Origin: Wenyingzhuangia sp. 2_MG-2023
GTDB lineage: Bacteria; Bacteroidota; Bacteroidia; Flavobacteriales; Flavobacteriaceae
Reading direction: 5' to 3'
Length of the DNA stretch: 64,000 nt
Assembly: GCF_030548295.1 (NCBI RefSeq)
Contig: NZ_JAUOSB010000002.1
Location: 312,001-376,000 of the forward strand
The notes beneath the pieces are model-generated. The model had not been told where the DNA came from. It did no database searches and was given only the letters and a program-made list of their open reading frames with translations. The translations under genes and the position numbers were made by a program. The stretch's first letter is position 1; each line of letters starts with the position of its first letter. Shown piece by piece: positions 25,506 through 33,153 of the stretch.

Positions 25506-26894
25506 ATGTTAAACATTTCAAACAATAGCATTGCTCACTTAGTGAAGTTAAATAGTTTTAAATCTTATTTGTATTTAAAAAACAAAGAAGACAGTAAAAA
25601 AAGATTCTATTACGGTATTACAATATTGATAGCATTATTGATTGTTATTTTTGTTCCTTGGACACAGAATATTGAAGGTAAAGGATATGTAACCACCTTA
25701 TTGCCAGAACAAAGACCACAACCTATACAGTCTATCATTTCTGGTAGGTTGGAAAAATGGTATGTCCGAGAAGGTGATTATGTAAAAAAAGGAGATACTT
25801 TGATTTACATTACCGAAGTAAAGAACGATTATTTTGATCCGAATTTGATCTCTAGAACACAAGAGCAAGTAACGGCAAAATCTGAAAGTATTACTTCTTA
25901 TGATGACAAAATAAATGCATTAAAAGCTCAATTGCTTTCCATCAGACAGAGTAAAGACTTAAAGATGGAGCAAGTAAGAAACAAAATACTTCAAACCAAA
26001 AACAAAATAACGATTGATAGTATTGATTTAAATGCTTACAAAATTAAATATGAAATTGCGACCAATCAATTAAAAAGAACGCAAGAGCTATATAATAAAG
26101 GATTGAAATCTTTATCCGATTTTCAAGATAAAGAATTGAAAAAACAAGAAACATATGCTTCTTATCTTTCTCAAGAAAATAAGTTAGAGAATCAAAAAAA
26201 TGGCTTGATCAATTTGTCCTTAGAATTGTCATCAACCATAGAAGATTATAATCAAAAAATAGCAAAAACCAATTCTGACATTCAAAGCGCATTGTCTTCT
26301 AAACTGGAAGCTAGATCTAATACTTCTAAGTTAAGAAATCAATTGAGTAACTACGAGCAACGTCAAAATTTGTATTACATCACCTCTCCTACCAATGGGT
26401 ACATTACCAAAACCATTAAGAAAGGAACAGGACAGCTTATAAAAGAAGGAACTGACATTTTAACCATTATGCCTGCAGATTACGACCTGGCAGTAGAAGT
26501 TTATGTAAAACCACAAGATTTACCTTTGCTAAAAATGAACGATCATTCTAGATTGCGGTTTGACGGTTGGCCTGCTATGGTAATTTCTGGATGGCCAGAA
26601 AAATCTACAGGTATCTTCTCTGGTAGAATTTTTGCTATAGATCAGCACATTAGCGAAAACGGAAAATACCGTGTTTTGATTGCTCCTGATGAAAAAGAAA
26701 AAAAATGGCCAGAAAATCTACGTGTAGGAACAGGAACTTATACTTTTATTCTTTTAAAAGATGTACCAGTTTGGTATGAATTGTGGAGAAACTTAAACGG
26801 ATTTCCTCCTGATTTTTACAGAGACAACAATGATCGTCAAAGTGGAGAATCTGAAAGCATAAAGAAAAAAGCACCTTTAAAATCGGTTAAATAA
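25506..26894 (+). CDS. HlyD-family membrane-fusion (periplasmic adaptor) protein
   Basis: A 462-residue adaptor that should link the ABC inner-membrane pump to TolC. One membrane helix (GITILIALLIVIFVPW, about 37-52) follows a short cytoplasmic tail. The biotinyl-lipoyl-like domain is at about 75-105 (ISGRLEKWYVREGDYVKKGDTLIYI), a long coiled-coil hairpin covers about 115-280, and the return lipoyl half reads ITSPTNGYITKTIKKGTGQLIKEG. It starts 5 bases after the ABC gene and its stop overlaps the TolC start by one base, so expression is coupled. Confidence 0.92.
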   Translation: MLNISNNSIAHLVKLNSFKSYLYLKNKEDSKKRFYYGITILIALLIVIFVPWTQNIEGKGYVTTLLPEQRPQPIQSIISGRLEKWYVREGDYVKKGDTLIYITEVKNDYFDPNLISRTQEQVTAKSESITSYDDKINALKAQLLSIRQSKDLKMEQVRNKILQTKNKITIDSIDLNAYKIKYEIATNQLKRTQELYNKGLKSLSDFQDKELKKQETYASYLSQENKLENQKNGLINLSLELSSTIEDYNQKIAKTNSDIQSALSSKLEARSNTSKLRNQLSNYEQRQNLYYITSPTNGYITKTIKKGTGQLIKEGTDILTIMPADYDLAVEVYVKPQDLPLLKMNDHSRLRFDGWPAMVISGWPEKSTGIFSGRIFAIDQHISENGKYRVLIAPDEKEKKWPENLRVGTGTYTFILLKDVPVWYELWRNLNGFPPDFYRDNNDRQSGESESIKKKAPLKSVK

Positions 26895-28282
26895 TGACGA
26901 AAACAATCTATCTTTTTTTACTATTGTTCTCGGCAAATCTAATTGCACAAACCAACGATCCAAACATCCTTACATACAAGGAGTTTATTTACAATGTAAT
27001 TAGCCAGCATCCAATAGCTAAAACCGCAAGGCTTAAAGAGAAAACAGCCAAAGCTCAATTGTTAAATGCCAAAGGTGGATTTGACCCTATATTGACTTCT
27101 AGCATTGATCAAAAGGAATTTGACAACAAAGAGTATTATAGTGTTTTTAAAAACAAAATCACCATTCCTACACCAATAGGTGTAAATATTACAGGAGGTT
27201 TTGACAACAATGCAGGAACTTATTTAAACCCAGAAAATAAAACCACAAATAAAGGTCTTTGGAGTGCGGGTGTTGAAATAGATGTATTGCAAGGTTTGCT
27301 AACCAACCAACGAAAAACTGATTTAAAAAACGCAAAAATTTACGAGCAAATTGCGCAAAATCAACAGTTGCAATTGTTGAATGAATTGGTATACAAAGCT
27401 TCGCAAGCGTATGCAGACTGGCAACAATATGCTTCTACTTATGAGATTTTACAAGACAATCTTAAACTAAGCTACTTGTATTTAAACAATACCAAAAGTG
27501 CCTTAGAAAGTGGTGAGAAAACAGCCATTGATACTTTAGAAGCTAGAGTTTATTTGCAAAACAATCAGATAGATATTGTAAAATACAAGCAGTTATTAAT
27601 TGAAAAAAGGCTAAAAGTTGAAAATCATTTGTGGTTAGACAATCTTCCTGTAGGCTTGCAAGAAAGCGTATTTCCTGAAAAGAACATTATCCCTCACAAA
27701 TCAGACGAAATAGAGTTGATTAACAATTTGGATAGCATTCCTATCATTGCCGAAAAAAGTGCTAAAAAAGAACAATTGATTCTTAAACAACGTTTGAACA
27801 AAGAAAAGTTAAAACCAAAATTGAAACTGAAATACAATGCATTGTTAAGTACGGGTCAAAACAACGTTTCTCCTAATTACAATGTAGATAATTACAAATG
27901 GGGAGCTAGTCTTACATTTCCTTTATTTTTTAGAAAAGAATTAGGAAAAATTAGAGAGAACGAGTACAAAATTGAAGAGATTAACTATGAAATTGCTTAT
28001 AAAAAAACAGAGGTTACCAATAAAATTTTAGCCAACAAGCAAAATCAAAAAGCATTGATACAGCAAATATCTTTGTTAGAAAAAAATATTGAAGGATACC
28101 AGCAATTGTTGGCCGCTGAAACTGAAAAATTTGATTACGGGGAGAGCTCTATGTTTTTGATCAACAAGAGACAAGAGAAACTAATTGAATCTGAATTGAA
28201 ATTACTTAGCAGTCAAAACAAATTAATCACCAATTATCTAGACTATTTGTTATTGACAAACAACATCATTCCTAAAGATTGA
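26894..28282 (+). CDS. TolC-family outer-membrane efflux protein
   Basis: A 462-residue outer-membrane channel component. A signal peptide (IYLFLLLFSANLIAQ) leads a mature part made of long helical coiled coils, with the TolC-like opening LTYKEFIYNVISQHP and second-repeat SLTFPLFFRKELGKIRENEYK. The start overlaps the hlyD stop (TAATG) and its end nearly overlaps tspO. With the two genes before it, this makes a complete three-part exporter. Confidence 0.92.
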   Translation: MTKTIYLFLLLFSANLIAQTNDPNILTYKEFIYNVISQHPIAKTARLKEKTAKAQLLNAKGGFDPILTSSIDQKEFDNKEYYSVFKNKITIPTPIGVNITGGFDNNAGTYLNPENKTTNKGLWSAGVEIDVLQGLLTNQRKTDLKNAKIYEQIAQNQQLQLLNELVYKASQAYADWQQYASTYEILQDNLKLSYLYLNNTKSALESGEKTAIDTLEARVYLQNNQIDIVKYKQLLIEKRLKVENHLWLDNLPVGLQESVFPEKNIIPHKSDEIELINNLDSIPIIAEKSAKKEQLILKQRLNKEKLKPKLKLKYNALLSTGQNNVSPNYNVDNYKWGASLTFPLFFRKELGKIRENEYKIEEINYEIAYKKTEVTNKILANKQNQKALIQQISLLEKNIEGYQQLLAAETEKFDYGESSMFLINKRQEKLIESELKLLSSQNKLITNYLDYLLLTNNIIPKD

Positions 28283-28287
28283 GCACT

Positions 28288-28746
28288 ATGTTAAAACGAG
28301 TCTTTTTATTTTTAGTACTTAACTTTTCTGCTTTGGGAATTGGAAGTTTGTATACCACAGCGGGAGTTTCCTCAGACTGGTATCAAACCCTAAACAAAGC
28401 CCCTTGGACTCCTCCAGGTTGGATGTTTGGTGTGGCTTGGACTACTATTATGATTTGTTTTGCAATTTACATGGCTTTATTGATTCCCAAAACAGACAAT
28501 CGTAAAAAAATCATTGGTTTGTTTGTTATTCAGTGGGTTTTAAATACTAGTTGGAACCCTATTTTCTTCTATTTACAGCAAACCGTTTTGGGCTTGTTTG
28601 TTATTTTAAGTTTAACAAGTATCGTAAGTATATTTCTATTCCAATACAGAAAAAATTTACAATTAAACTCTCTTTGGATTGCTCCGTATTTTATCTGGTT
28701 ACTTATCGCCAGTTCTTTAAATGCTTATATTATTTTGATGAATTAA
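28288..28746 (+). CDS. tspO: TspO/MBR-family tryptophan-rich membrane protein
   Basis: A 152-residue five-helix membrane protein starting at ATG 28288 (a TTG at 28279 would overlap tolC). The family signatures are clear: W-Y-QTLNKAPWTPPGWMFGVAWT near the start, NTSWNPIFF in the middle and APYFIWLLIASSLNAYI at the end. TspO proteins bind tetrapyrroles and cholesterol-like ligands and act in stress and light responses. It is 5 bases after tolC and closes the plus-strand cluster, an unusual partner for an export operon. Confidence 0.94.
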   Translation: MLKRVFLFLVLNFSALGIGSLYTTAGVSSDWYQTLNKAPWTPPGWMFGVAWTTIMICFAIYMALLIPKTDNRKKIIGLFVIQWVLNTSWNPIFFYLQQTVLGLFVILSLTSIVSIFLFQYRKNLQLNSLWIAPYFIWLLIASSLNAYIILMN

Positions 28747-28784
28747 ATTTTTGAAGCTGTGGTTTTTTACTAACAATAAAAAAG

Positions 28785-28792
28785 TAAATTTG
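28785..28792 (+). promoter_or_regulatory. -7 element of rlmD
   Basis: TAAATTTG fits TAnnTTTG exactly and is followed by CCCC and the ATG at 28797. With only four bases between them the transcript would start at or inside the start codon. A clear TTTG at -33 is not seen. Confidence 0.4.
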
Positions 28793-28796
28793 CCCC

Positions 28797-30248
28797 ATGC
28801 CAAGAAGAGAACGAAATAAGTTTGTAAAGAGAGGTGAAATCATCTCTATTACTATAGAAGATTATGCCTTTGGAGGAAAAGGTATTGGAAGAATAAGAAA
28901 CGAAGAAGGTGAGTTTGTGGTCTTTGTACCCAACACTTTGCCAGGACAAACCGTAAGAGCACAAATCAACAAAACAAGCAAACGCTATGCAGAAGCCAAA
29001 TTGTTTGAAGTATTGAGTCCATCAGACCAAGAAGTTGAAGTGCCTTTTCAGACCATTCCAGGTGCTCCCTACATTAAATTACCTATTGATATTCAGCACC
29101 AATACAAAAAAGACAGTACTTTAGAACTGTTTAAACGTATTGGAAAAGTAGCTAATATTGAAGATCTGTTTGATGATTTTATTGCATCTCCAGAAGTATT
29201 TCACTACAGAAACAAAATGGAATATGGTTTTTCTGCCATCCGTTACGATTTTGAACAAAAAACAGATGTGGATGAATTTGCTTTAGGATTCAAAAAACGT
29301 GGAACTTGGTGGTGTGCAGAAAATTTAGATAAAGACTCCGGACTGTTTGATGCTCAAGTAGAAGATGGTTTAAAAGTCATTCGTCAATTCTGTATAGACT
29401 CAGGTTTAGAACCTTGGCATGCTCCACAAAAAAAAGGGTTTTTCCGTTATTTTGTAGTACGCAAGTCATACAAAACCAACCAGATTTTATGCAATTTGGT
29501 AACTACCTCTCCACAACTATCGCATTTTGATATGGAAGGATTTGTTGCCTTGTTAAAAGAATTGTTTGGAGATAGAATTGCAGGATTGATTCACACCACC
29601 AACGATGAAATTGGAGATCGTACATTAGCGGTTACTGGAAACGAACGATTGGTTTTTGGTGAAAATCATATTGTAGAAAACTTATTAGGTTTGAATTTTG
29701 AAATTTCAATGAAGAGTTTCTTTCAAACCAATCCTAAATCTGCAGAAAAGCTATATAGTAAAGTGATTGACTACGCTTTAGAAAAAGCAGATACTGTCAA
29801 CGGAAAAATAGTAATGGATTTATTTTGTGGAACAGGAACTATAGGACAAATTTTAGCTTCTAAAACTACAGATGCTCATATTATTGGGGTAGACATTGTT
29901 GAAGATGCCATCAAAGATGCAAGAAAAAACGCATTGAGAAACAACATCACTGGAGTTGATTTTTACGCTGCCGACGTTGGTAAATTTTTAGTAGAATATC
30001 CTGAATACAAAGGCAAAATAGAGACCATTGTTTTGGATCCTCCTCGTGCTGGAATTGCACCAAAAACATTGTTAAAAGTAATTCAATTAGGAGCCAGTAG
30101 AATGGTATATGTTTCTTGTAACCCAGCTACACAAGCCAGAGATACTGAAACATTGATGCAAGCAGGATACAAAATTTCTAAGATGAGTATGGTAGATCAA
30201 TTTCCACACACAGCACACATAGAAAGCATTGTTCTTTTTGAAAAATAG
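28797..30248 (+). CDS. rlmD: 23S rRNA (uracil-5)-methyltransferase, RlmD/RumA type
   Basis: SAM-dependent methyltransferase that makes 5-methyluridine in 23S rRNA (position 1939 in the RlmD group). A TRAM RNA-binding domain lies at about 13-70, the SAM motif DLFCGTGTIGQI at about 345, DPPRAGI near 413, and the catalytic Cys in VYVSCNPATQARD near 438. The four-Cys iron-sulfur site of the E. coli enzyme (C..CGGC) is absent: that segment reads QTIPGAPYIKLPIDIQHQYK. RlmD is the best match by length; RlmC and TrmA-like types are less likely. Confidence 0.9.
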   Translation: MPRRERNKFVKRGEIISITIEDYAFGGKGIGRIRNEEGEFVVFVPNTLPGQTVRAQINKTSKRYAEAKLFEVLSPSDQEVEVPFQTIPGAPYIKLPIDIQHQYKKDSTLELFKRIGKVANIEDLFDDFIASPEVFHYRNKMEYGFSAIRYDFEQKTDVDEFALGFKKRGTWWCAENLDKDSGLFDAQVEDGLKVIRQFCIDSGLEPWHAPQKKGFFRYFVVRKSYKTNQILCNLVTTSPQLSHFDMEGFVALLKELFGDRIAGLIHTTNDEIGDRTLAVTGNERLVFGENHIVENLLGLNFEISMKSFFQTNPKSAEKLYSKVIDYALEKADTVNGKIVMDLFCGTGTIGQILASKTTDAHIIGVDIVEDAIKDARKNALRNNITGVDFYAADVGKFLVEYPEYKGKIETIVLDPPRAGIAPKTLLKVIQLGASRMVYVSCNPATQARDTETLMQAGYKISKMSMVDQFPHTAHIESIVLFEK

Positions 30249-30259
30249 GAAAAAAATTA

Positions 30260-30291
30260 TTCCACAACAAGAAATAAAACTTGTTGTGGAA
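30260..30291. terminator. Hairpin terminator between rlmD and a small membrane protein gene
   Basis: TTCCACAACAAG pairs perfectly with CTTGTTGTGGAA across an 8-base loop. The T-run (ATAATTTTTT) follows it on the minus strand, so it best terminates the gene at 30336-30554; for rlmD it lacks a clear U-tract. Confidence 0.65.
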
Positions 30292-30335
30292 AAGTTAGAC
30301 ATTCATTTTTTGAGACAAAAAATCAGAAAACTTGA

Positions 30336-30554
30336 TTATATACCTCTAGATGTTATCATCATCACTTCTTTGGTGATAATGACTACTCCTACCAATAAAT
30401 AAACGACACGCATCCCTTTTCGTCCTAAGACACTAAGAAATGTGTTACCGATTGTTTTGGAATTGAAAAAGAAATCCCAATTGGCGATACTGATAATAAT
30501 TGCAAGCAATCCTACGGAGGTAAATAGGACACAATTGATTAGGGGTTGTTCCAT
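30336..30554 (-). CDS. Small two-helix membrane protein, Imm17-like
   Basis: A 72-residue protein with two hydrophobic segments (CVLFTSVGLLAIIISIANW and MRVVYLLVGVVIITKEVMMI) joined by FFNSKTIGNTFLSVLGRKG. The NWDFFF...LGRKG.R..Y pattern resembles the immunity-17 (Imm17) family of small membrane proteins, though I am not certain. There is no toxin gene beside it, so if it is Imm17-like it is an orphan. It has its own terminator. Confidence 0.6.
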   Translation of the reverse strand: MEQPLINCVLFTSVGLLAIIISIANWDFFFNSKTIGNTFLSVLGRKGMRVVYLLVGVVIITKEVMMITSRGI

Positions 30555-30600
30555 AAAGTAAATTTTACAGACAAGATAACAAAAATCATTTATTTTTATC

Positions 30601-31173
30601 TTATAATTTAAAAAAAACCTTTTCTAATATTCCCTCCTCTGGAATTTCACTCCAATAAACCTGTCCAATTCTAACTCTAATTAAGCGCAATACTGGGAAA
30701 CCAACCGCAGAAAACATCTTTCTAACTTGTCTAAATTTTCCTTCGGTAATAACAATACTTGCCCAAGAAGTAGGACCGTGTCTATCATCTCTTATTTTTT
30801 TTGCTCTATGAGGCAGTTTTTCTGGTATTGGAATACTTTTTACCTCACTAGGCAAAGTTTTATATTGAGTCCCTTCTACTCCAATGAGCACACCTTTTTC
30901 TAAAACTTGAATAGCTTCATCAGTAAGTAGACCGTCTAGCTGTACAAAATACTCCTTTTCTACCTTTCTAGACCTTACACGCTCACTTTCCTGACCATCT
31001 GTAGTTAAAAGCAACAAACCCTCACTAGGCTCGTCTAAACGTCCAATTGCCATAGTACCTGTAGGCACTTTGTACAAATCTCCTAAAAACTTTTTTTTAT
31101 GAGCATTTTTTTCAGCACTGCTAAATTGTGAAATGTAGCCATAGGGCTTATGGATGATAAAATGTCTATGCAC
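30601..31173 (-). CDS. Pseudouridine synthase, RsuA/RluE type
   Basis: A 190-residue rRNA pseudouridine synthase of the RluB/RluE/RsuA family. Motifs: HKPYGYISQFS near the N-terminus, the catalytic GRLDEPSEGLLLLT with the invariant Asp, and ITEGKFRQVRKMFSAVGFPVLRLIRVRIG. No N-terminal S4 domain is present, which points to RluE (23S U2457) rather than RluB or RsuA. The preceding small membrane protein gene ends 7 bases upstream. Confidence 0.9.
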   Translation of the reverse strand: MHRHFIIHKPYGYISQFSSAEKNAHKKKFLGDLYKVPTGTMAIGRLDEPSEGLLLLTTDGQESERVRSRKVEKEYFVQLDGLLTDEAIQVLEKGVLIGVEGTQYKTLPSEVKSIPIPEKLPHRAKKIRDDRHGPTSWASIVITEGKFRQVRKMFSAVGFPVLRLIRVRIGQVYWSEIPEEGILEKVFFKL

Positions 31174-31180
31174 TTTTTTA

Positions 31181-31477
31181 TTATTTTAAAGTCATAAAGA
31201 GTGACTTTTTTAAGTAATACATGATTAGAATAAACAAAGGGATAAAAATCAATAAAGTCATCACATGCTTTTTTATTCTTTCCTTTTTAGCTTTTAATCT
31301 GTTTTTTTGTTTGATTTGTTCCAATTCCATTTCAGACACTTTCACAAACTCTAATTCCCTTGTATCTGCTTTTCTTCCGAATTGTTTTTTTAAGTCTCTC
31401 TTTTGCGAGGATTTTAAAGCTCTGTTTTGTTTTACTTTATGAATCATATCCTGAATATGCCCCGCTCCTCCCATCAT
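31181..31477 (-). CDS. Small basic tail-anchored membrane protein, unknown
   Basis: A 98-residue protein. The first about 70 residues are very charged and helical (DMIHKVKQNRALKSSQKRDL, then RKADTRELEFVKVSEME) and the C-terminus has one membrane helix (VMTLLIFIPLFILIMYYL). No domain is recognised. Two adjacent ATGs at 31477 and 31474 are possible starts. It is directly upstream of the RluE-type gene on the same strand, so is likely co-transcribed. Confidence 0.7.
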   Translation of the reverse strand: MMGGAGHIQDMIHKVKQNRALKSSQKRDLKKQFGRKADTRELEFVKVSEMELEQIKQKNRLKAKKERIKKHVMTLLIFIPLFILIMYYLKKSLFMTLK

Positions 31478-31615
31478 AATTTTTAATTAAAATTAAATAA
31501 AAAACAGTGAATTACTCAACAATCAATCTTGTATTACAAATAGACTTGTATCCTCTTTGCCCAAATGATGTCTTATAAAACTACTAAACATCTAATCAAG
31601 ATAGGAAAAAAAACT

Positions 31616-31957
31616 TTATAAAACTTCTTCAATTCTATCTGTAGGTCTTGCAATTACCGCTTTTCCATCGTTTACAATAATAGGACGTTCTATCAGTTTG
31701 GGATGTGCTATCATTGCTTCTATTATTGCAGAATCCGTCATTTCTTGTCCTTTAAAATCACGCTTCCAAATAGCTTCGTTTTTTCGAACTAGTTCGATTG
31801 GTTTTACCCCTAACTCATCAATAACCTTAGACAATTCTTCTACGGTAAACGTAGTTTCTAAATATTTAATCACCTCAAAAGAGACACCTTTTTCTTCTAA
31901 AAAAGCAACACCTTGTCTACTTTTGGTACAACGTGGATTGTGATATATTTTTATCAT
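31616..31957 (-). CDS. arsC: Arsenate reductase-family (ArsC/Spx-like) protein
   Basis: A 113-residue thioredoxin-fold protein. The active-site motif NPRCTKSRQ has the single Cys10 typical of glutaredoxin-dependent arsenate reductase (Cys-only, not CxxC), and FEVIKYLE, LVRKNE and ERPIIVNDGKAVIARP are family signatures. No other arsenic gene is nearby, so a general redox or YffB/Spx-like role is possible. It follows prfB on the same strand after 9 bases. Confidence 0.9.
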   Translation of the reverse strand: MIKIYHNPRCTKSRQGVAFLEEKGVSFEVIKYLETTFTVEELSKVIDELGVKPIELVRKNEAIWKRDFKGQEMTDSAIIEAMIAHPKLIERPIIVNDGKAVIARPTDRIEEVL

Positions 31958-31966
31958 AACTTCTTT

Positions 31967-33073
31967 TTACAATTCATCCTTTGTTTCTGGTTGCCCAGAT
32001 TTCATCAAATATGATTTTAAAAAACCATCAATTTCTCCATTCATTACGGCATCAACATTTCCTGTTTCGTGAGCAGTTCTAACGTCTTTTACCAACTTAT
32101 AAGGATGCATTACGTAATTACGAATTTGGGAACCAAAATCAATTTTCATTTTACCTGCCTCTATTTCACTACGAGCAGCCATTTTCTTTTGCAACTCTAA
32201 TTCATACAATTGTGATTTTAACAATTGCATTGCTTTGGTTTTGTTGTCTAATTGAGAACGTGTTTCTGAATTTTCAATCATAATTCCTGTTGGATGGTGA
32301 CGCAAACGAACCGCAGTTTCTACTTTGTTTACATTCTGACCACCTGCACCACTAGCTCTCATGGTTTCAAATGTATATTCCGAAGGATCAATTTTTATTT
32401 CAATAGAATCATCTACTAACGGATATACATATACCGATGCAAAAGAAGTATGTCTCTTAGCATTGCTATCAAAAGGAGAAATACGCACCAAACGATGCAC
32501 TCCATTTTCACCTTTTAGGTAACCAAAAGCAAATTCTCCTTCTATTTCAACAGTTACTGTTTTAATTCCAGCAACATCTCCATCTTGTAAATTCAATTCG
32601 TTTATTTTGTATCCTTGTTTTTGAGCCCACATGGTATACATTCTAAACAACATAGCAGCCCAATCACAACTTTCTGTACCTCCAGCTCCTGCAGTAATTT
32701 GAAGTACTGCACTCATTTCATCTCCTTCTTCTGAAAGCATGTTTCGGAATTCTATGTCTTCTATCAAAGTAATTGTCTTCTTTTCTAGCTCACTCAACTC
32801 TTCTTCCGTTGCTTCTCCCTCTTTAAAAAACTCAAGAGTAACTCCTAAATCTTCTACCAATTCTTTTCCCGATTTATAATCGTCTACCCATTTTTTCAAT
32901 CCTCGTAAAGCTTTCATATGTGCTTCTGCTTTTTTAGGATCGTTCCAAAAATCGGGTGATAAAGACTGTTCTTCTTGATTTTGAACTTCAATCAACTTTT
33001 TATCTATTTCTAAATACACTCTCAGTTTAGAAACTCTATCGGATAATTTTTGTAATTGTTCTTGATTTATCAT
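31967..33073 (-). CDS. prfB: Peptide chain release factor 2
   Basis: RF2 ends translation at UAA and UGA. The 368-residue protein has the [22 protein letters not shown] block with the GGQ motif that reaches the peptidyl-transferase centre, and [20 protein letters not shown], the switch and stop-codon recognition region. At the position of the programmed +1 frameshift of many bacterial prfB genes the frame here is open (LRVYLEID, codons CTG AGA GTG TAT TTA GAA), with no in-frame UGA. It is followed by arsC. Confidence 0.96.
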   Translation of the reverse strand: MINQEQLQKLSDRVSKLRVYLEIDKKLIEVQNQEEQSLSPDFWNDPKKAEAHMKALRGLKKWVDDYKSGKELVEDLGVTLEFFKEGEATEEELSELEKKTITLIEDIEFRNMLSEEGDEMSAVLQITAGAGGTESCDWAAMLFRMYTMWAQKQGYKINELNLQDGDVAGIKTVTVEIEGEFAFGYLKGENGVHRLVRISPFDSNAKRHTSFASVYVYPLVDDSIEIKIDPSEYTFETMRASGAGGQNVNKVETAVRLRHHPTGIMIENSETRSQLDNKTKAMQLLKSQLYELELQKKMAARSEIEAGKMKIDFGSQIRNYVMHPYKLVKDVRTAHETGNVDAVMNGEIDGFLKSYLMKSGQPETKDEL

Positions 33074-33109
33074 AATATAAAGGTATAAAAGGGGATTGTT
33101 GGAGACAAA

Positions 33110-33133
33110 AAAAGAGGCCCTTAAGCCTCTTTT
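33110..33133 (-). terminator. Intrinsic terminator of ppiD
   Basis: AAAAGAGGC and GCCTCTTTT pair perfectly around CCTTAA, followed by a T-run on the minus strand, just after the ppiD stop. Confidence 0.85.
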
Positions 33134-33153
33134 ATTTTTTTAGGATACTTAAT

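Noticed and set aside
31967-33073. Programmed frameshift in prfB
   Set aside because: The frame is continuous through the equivalent position with no UGA.
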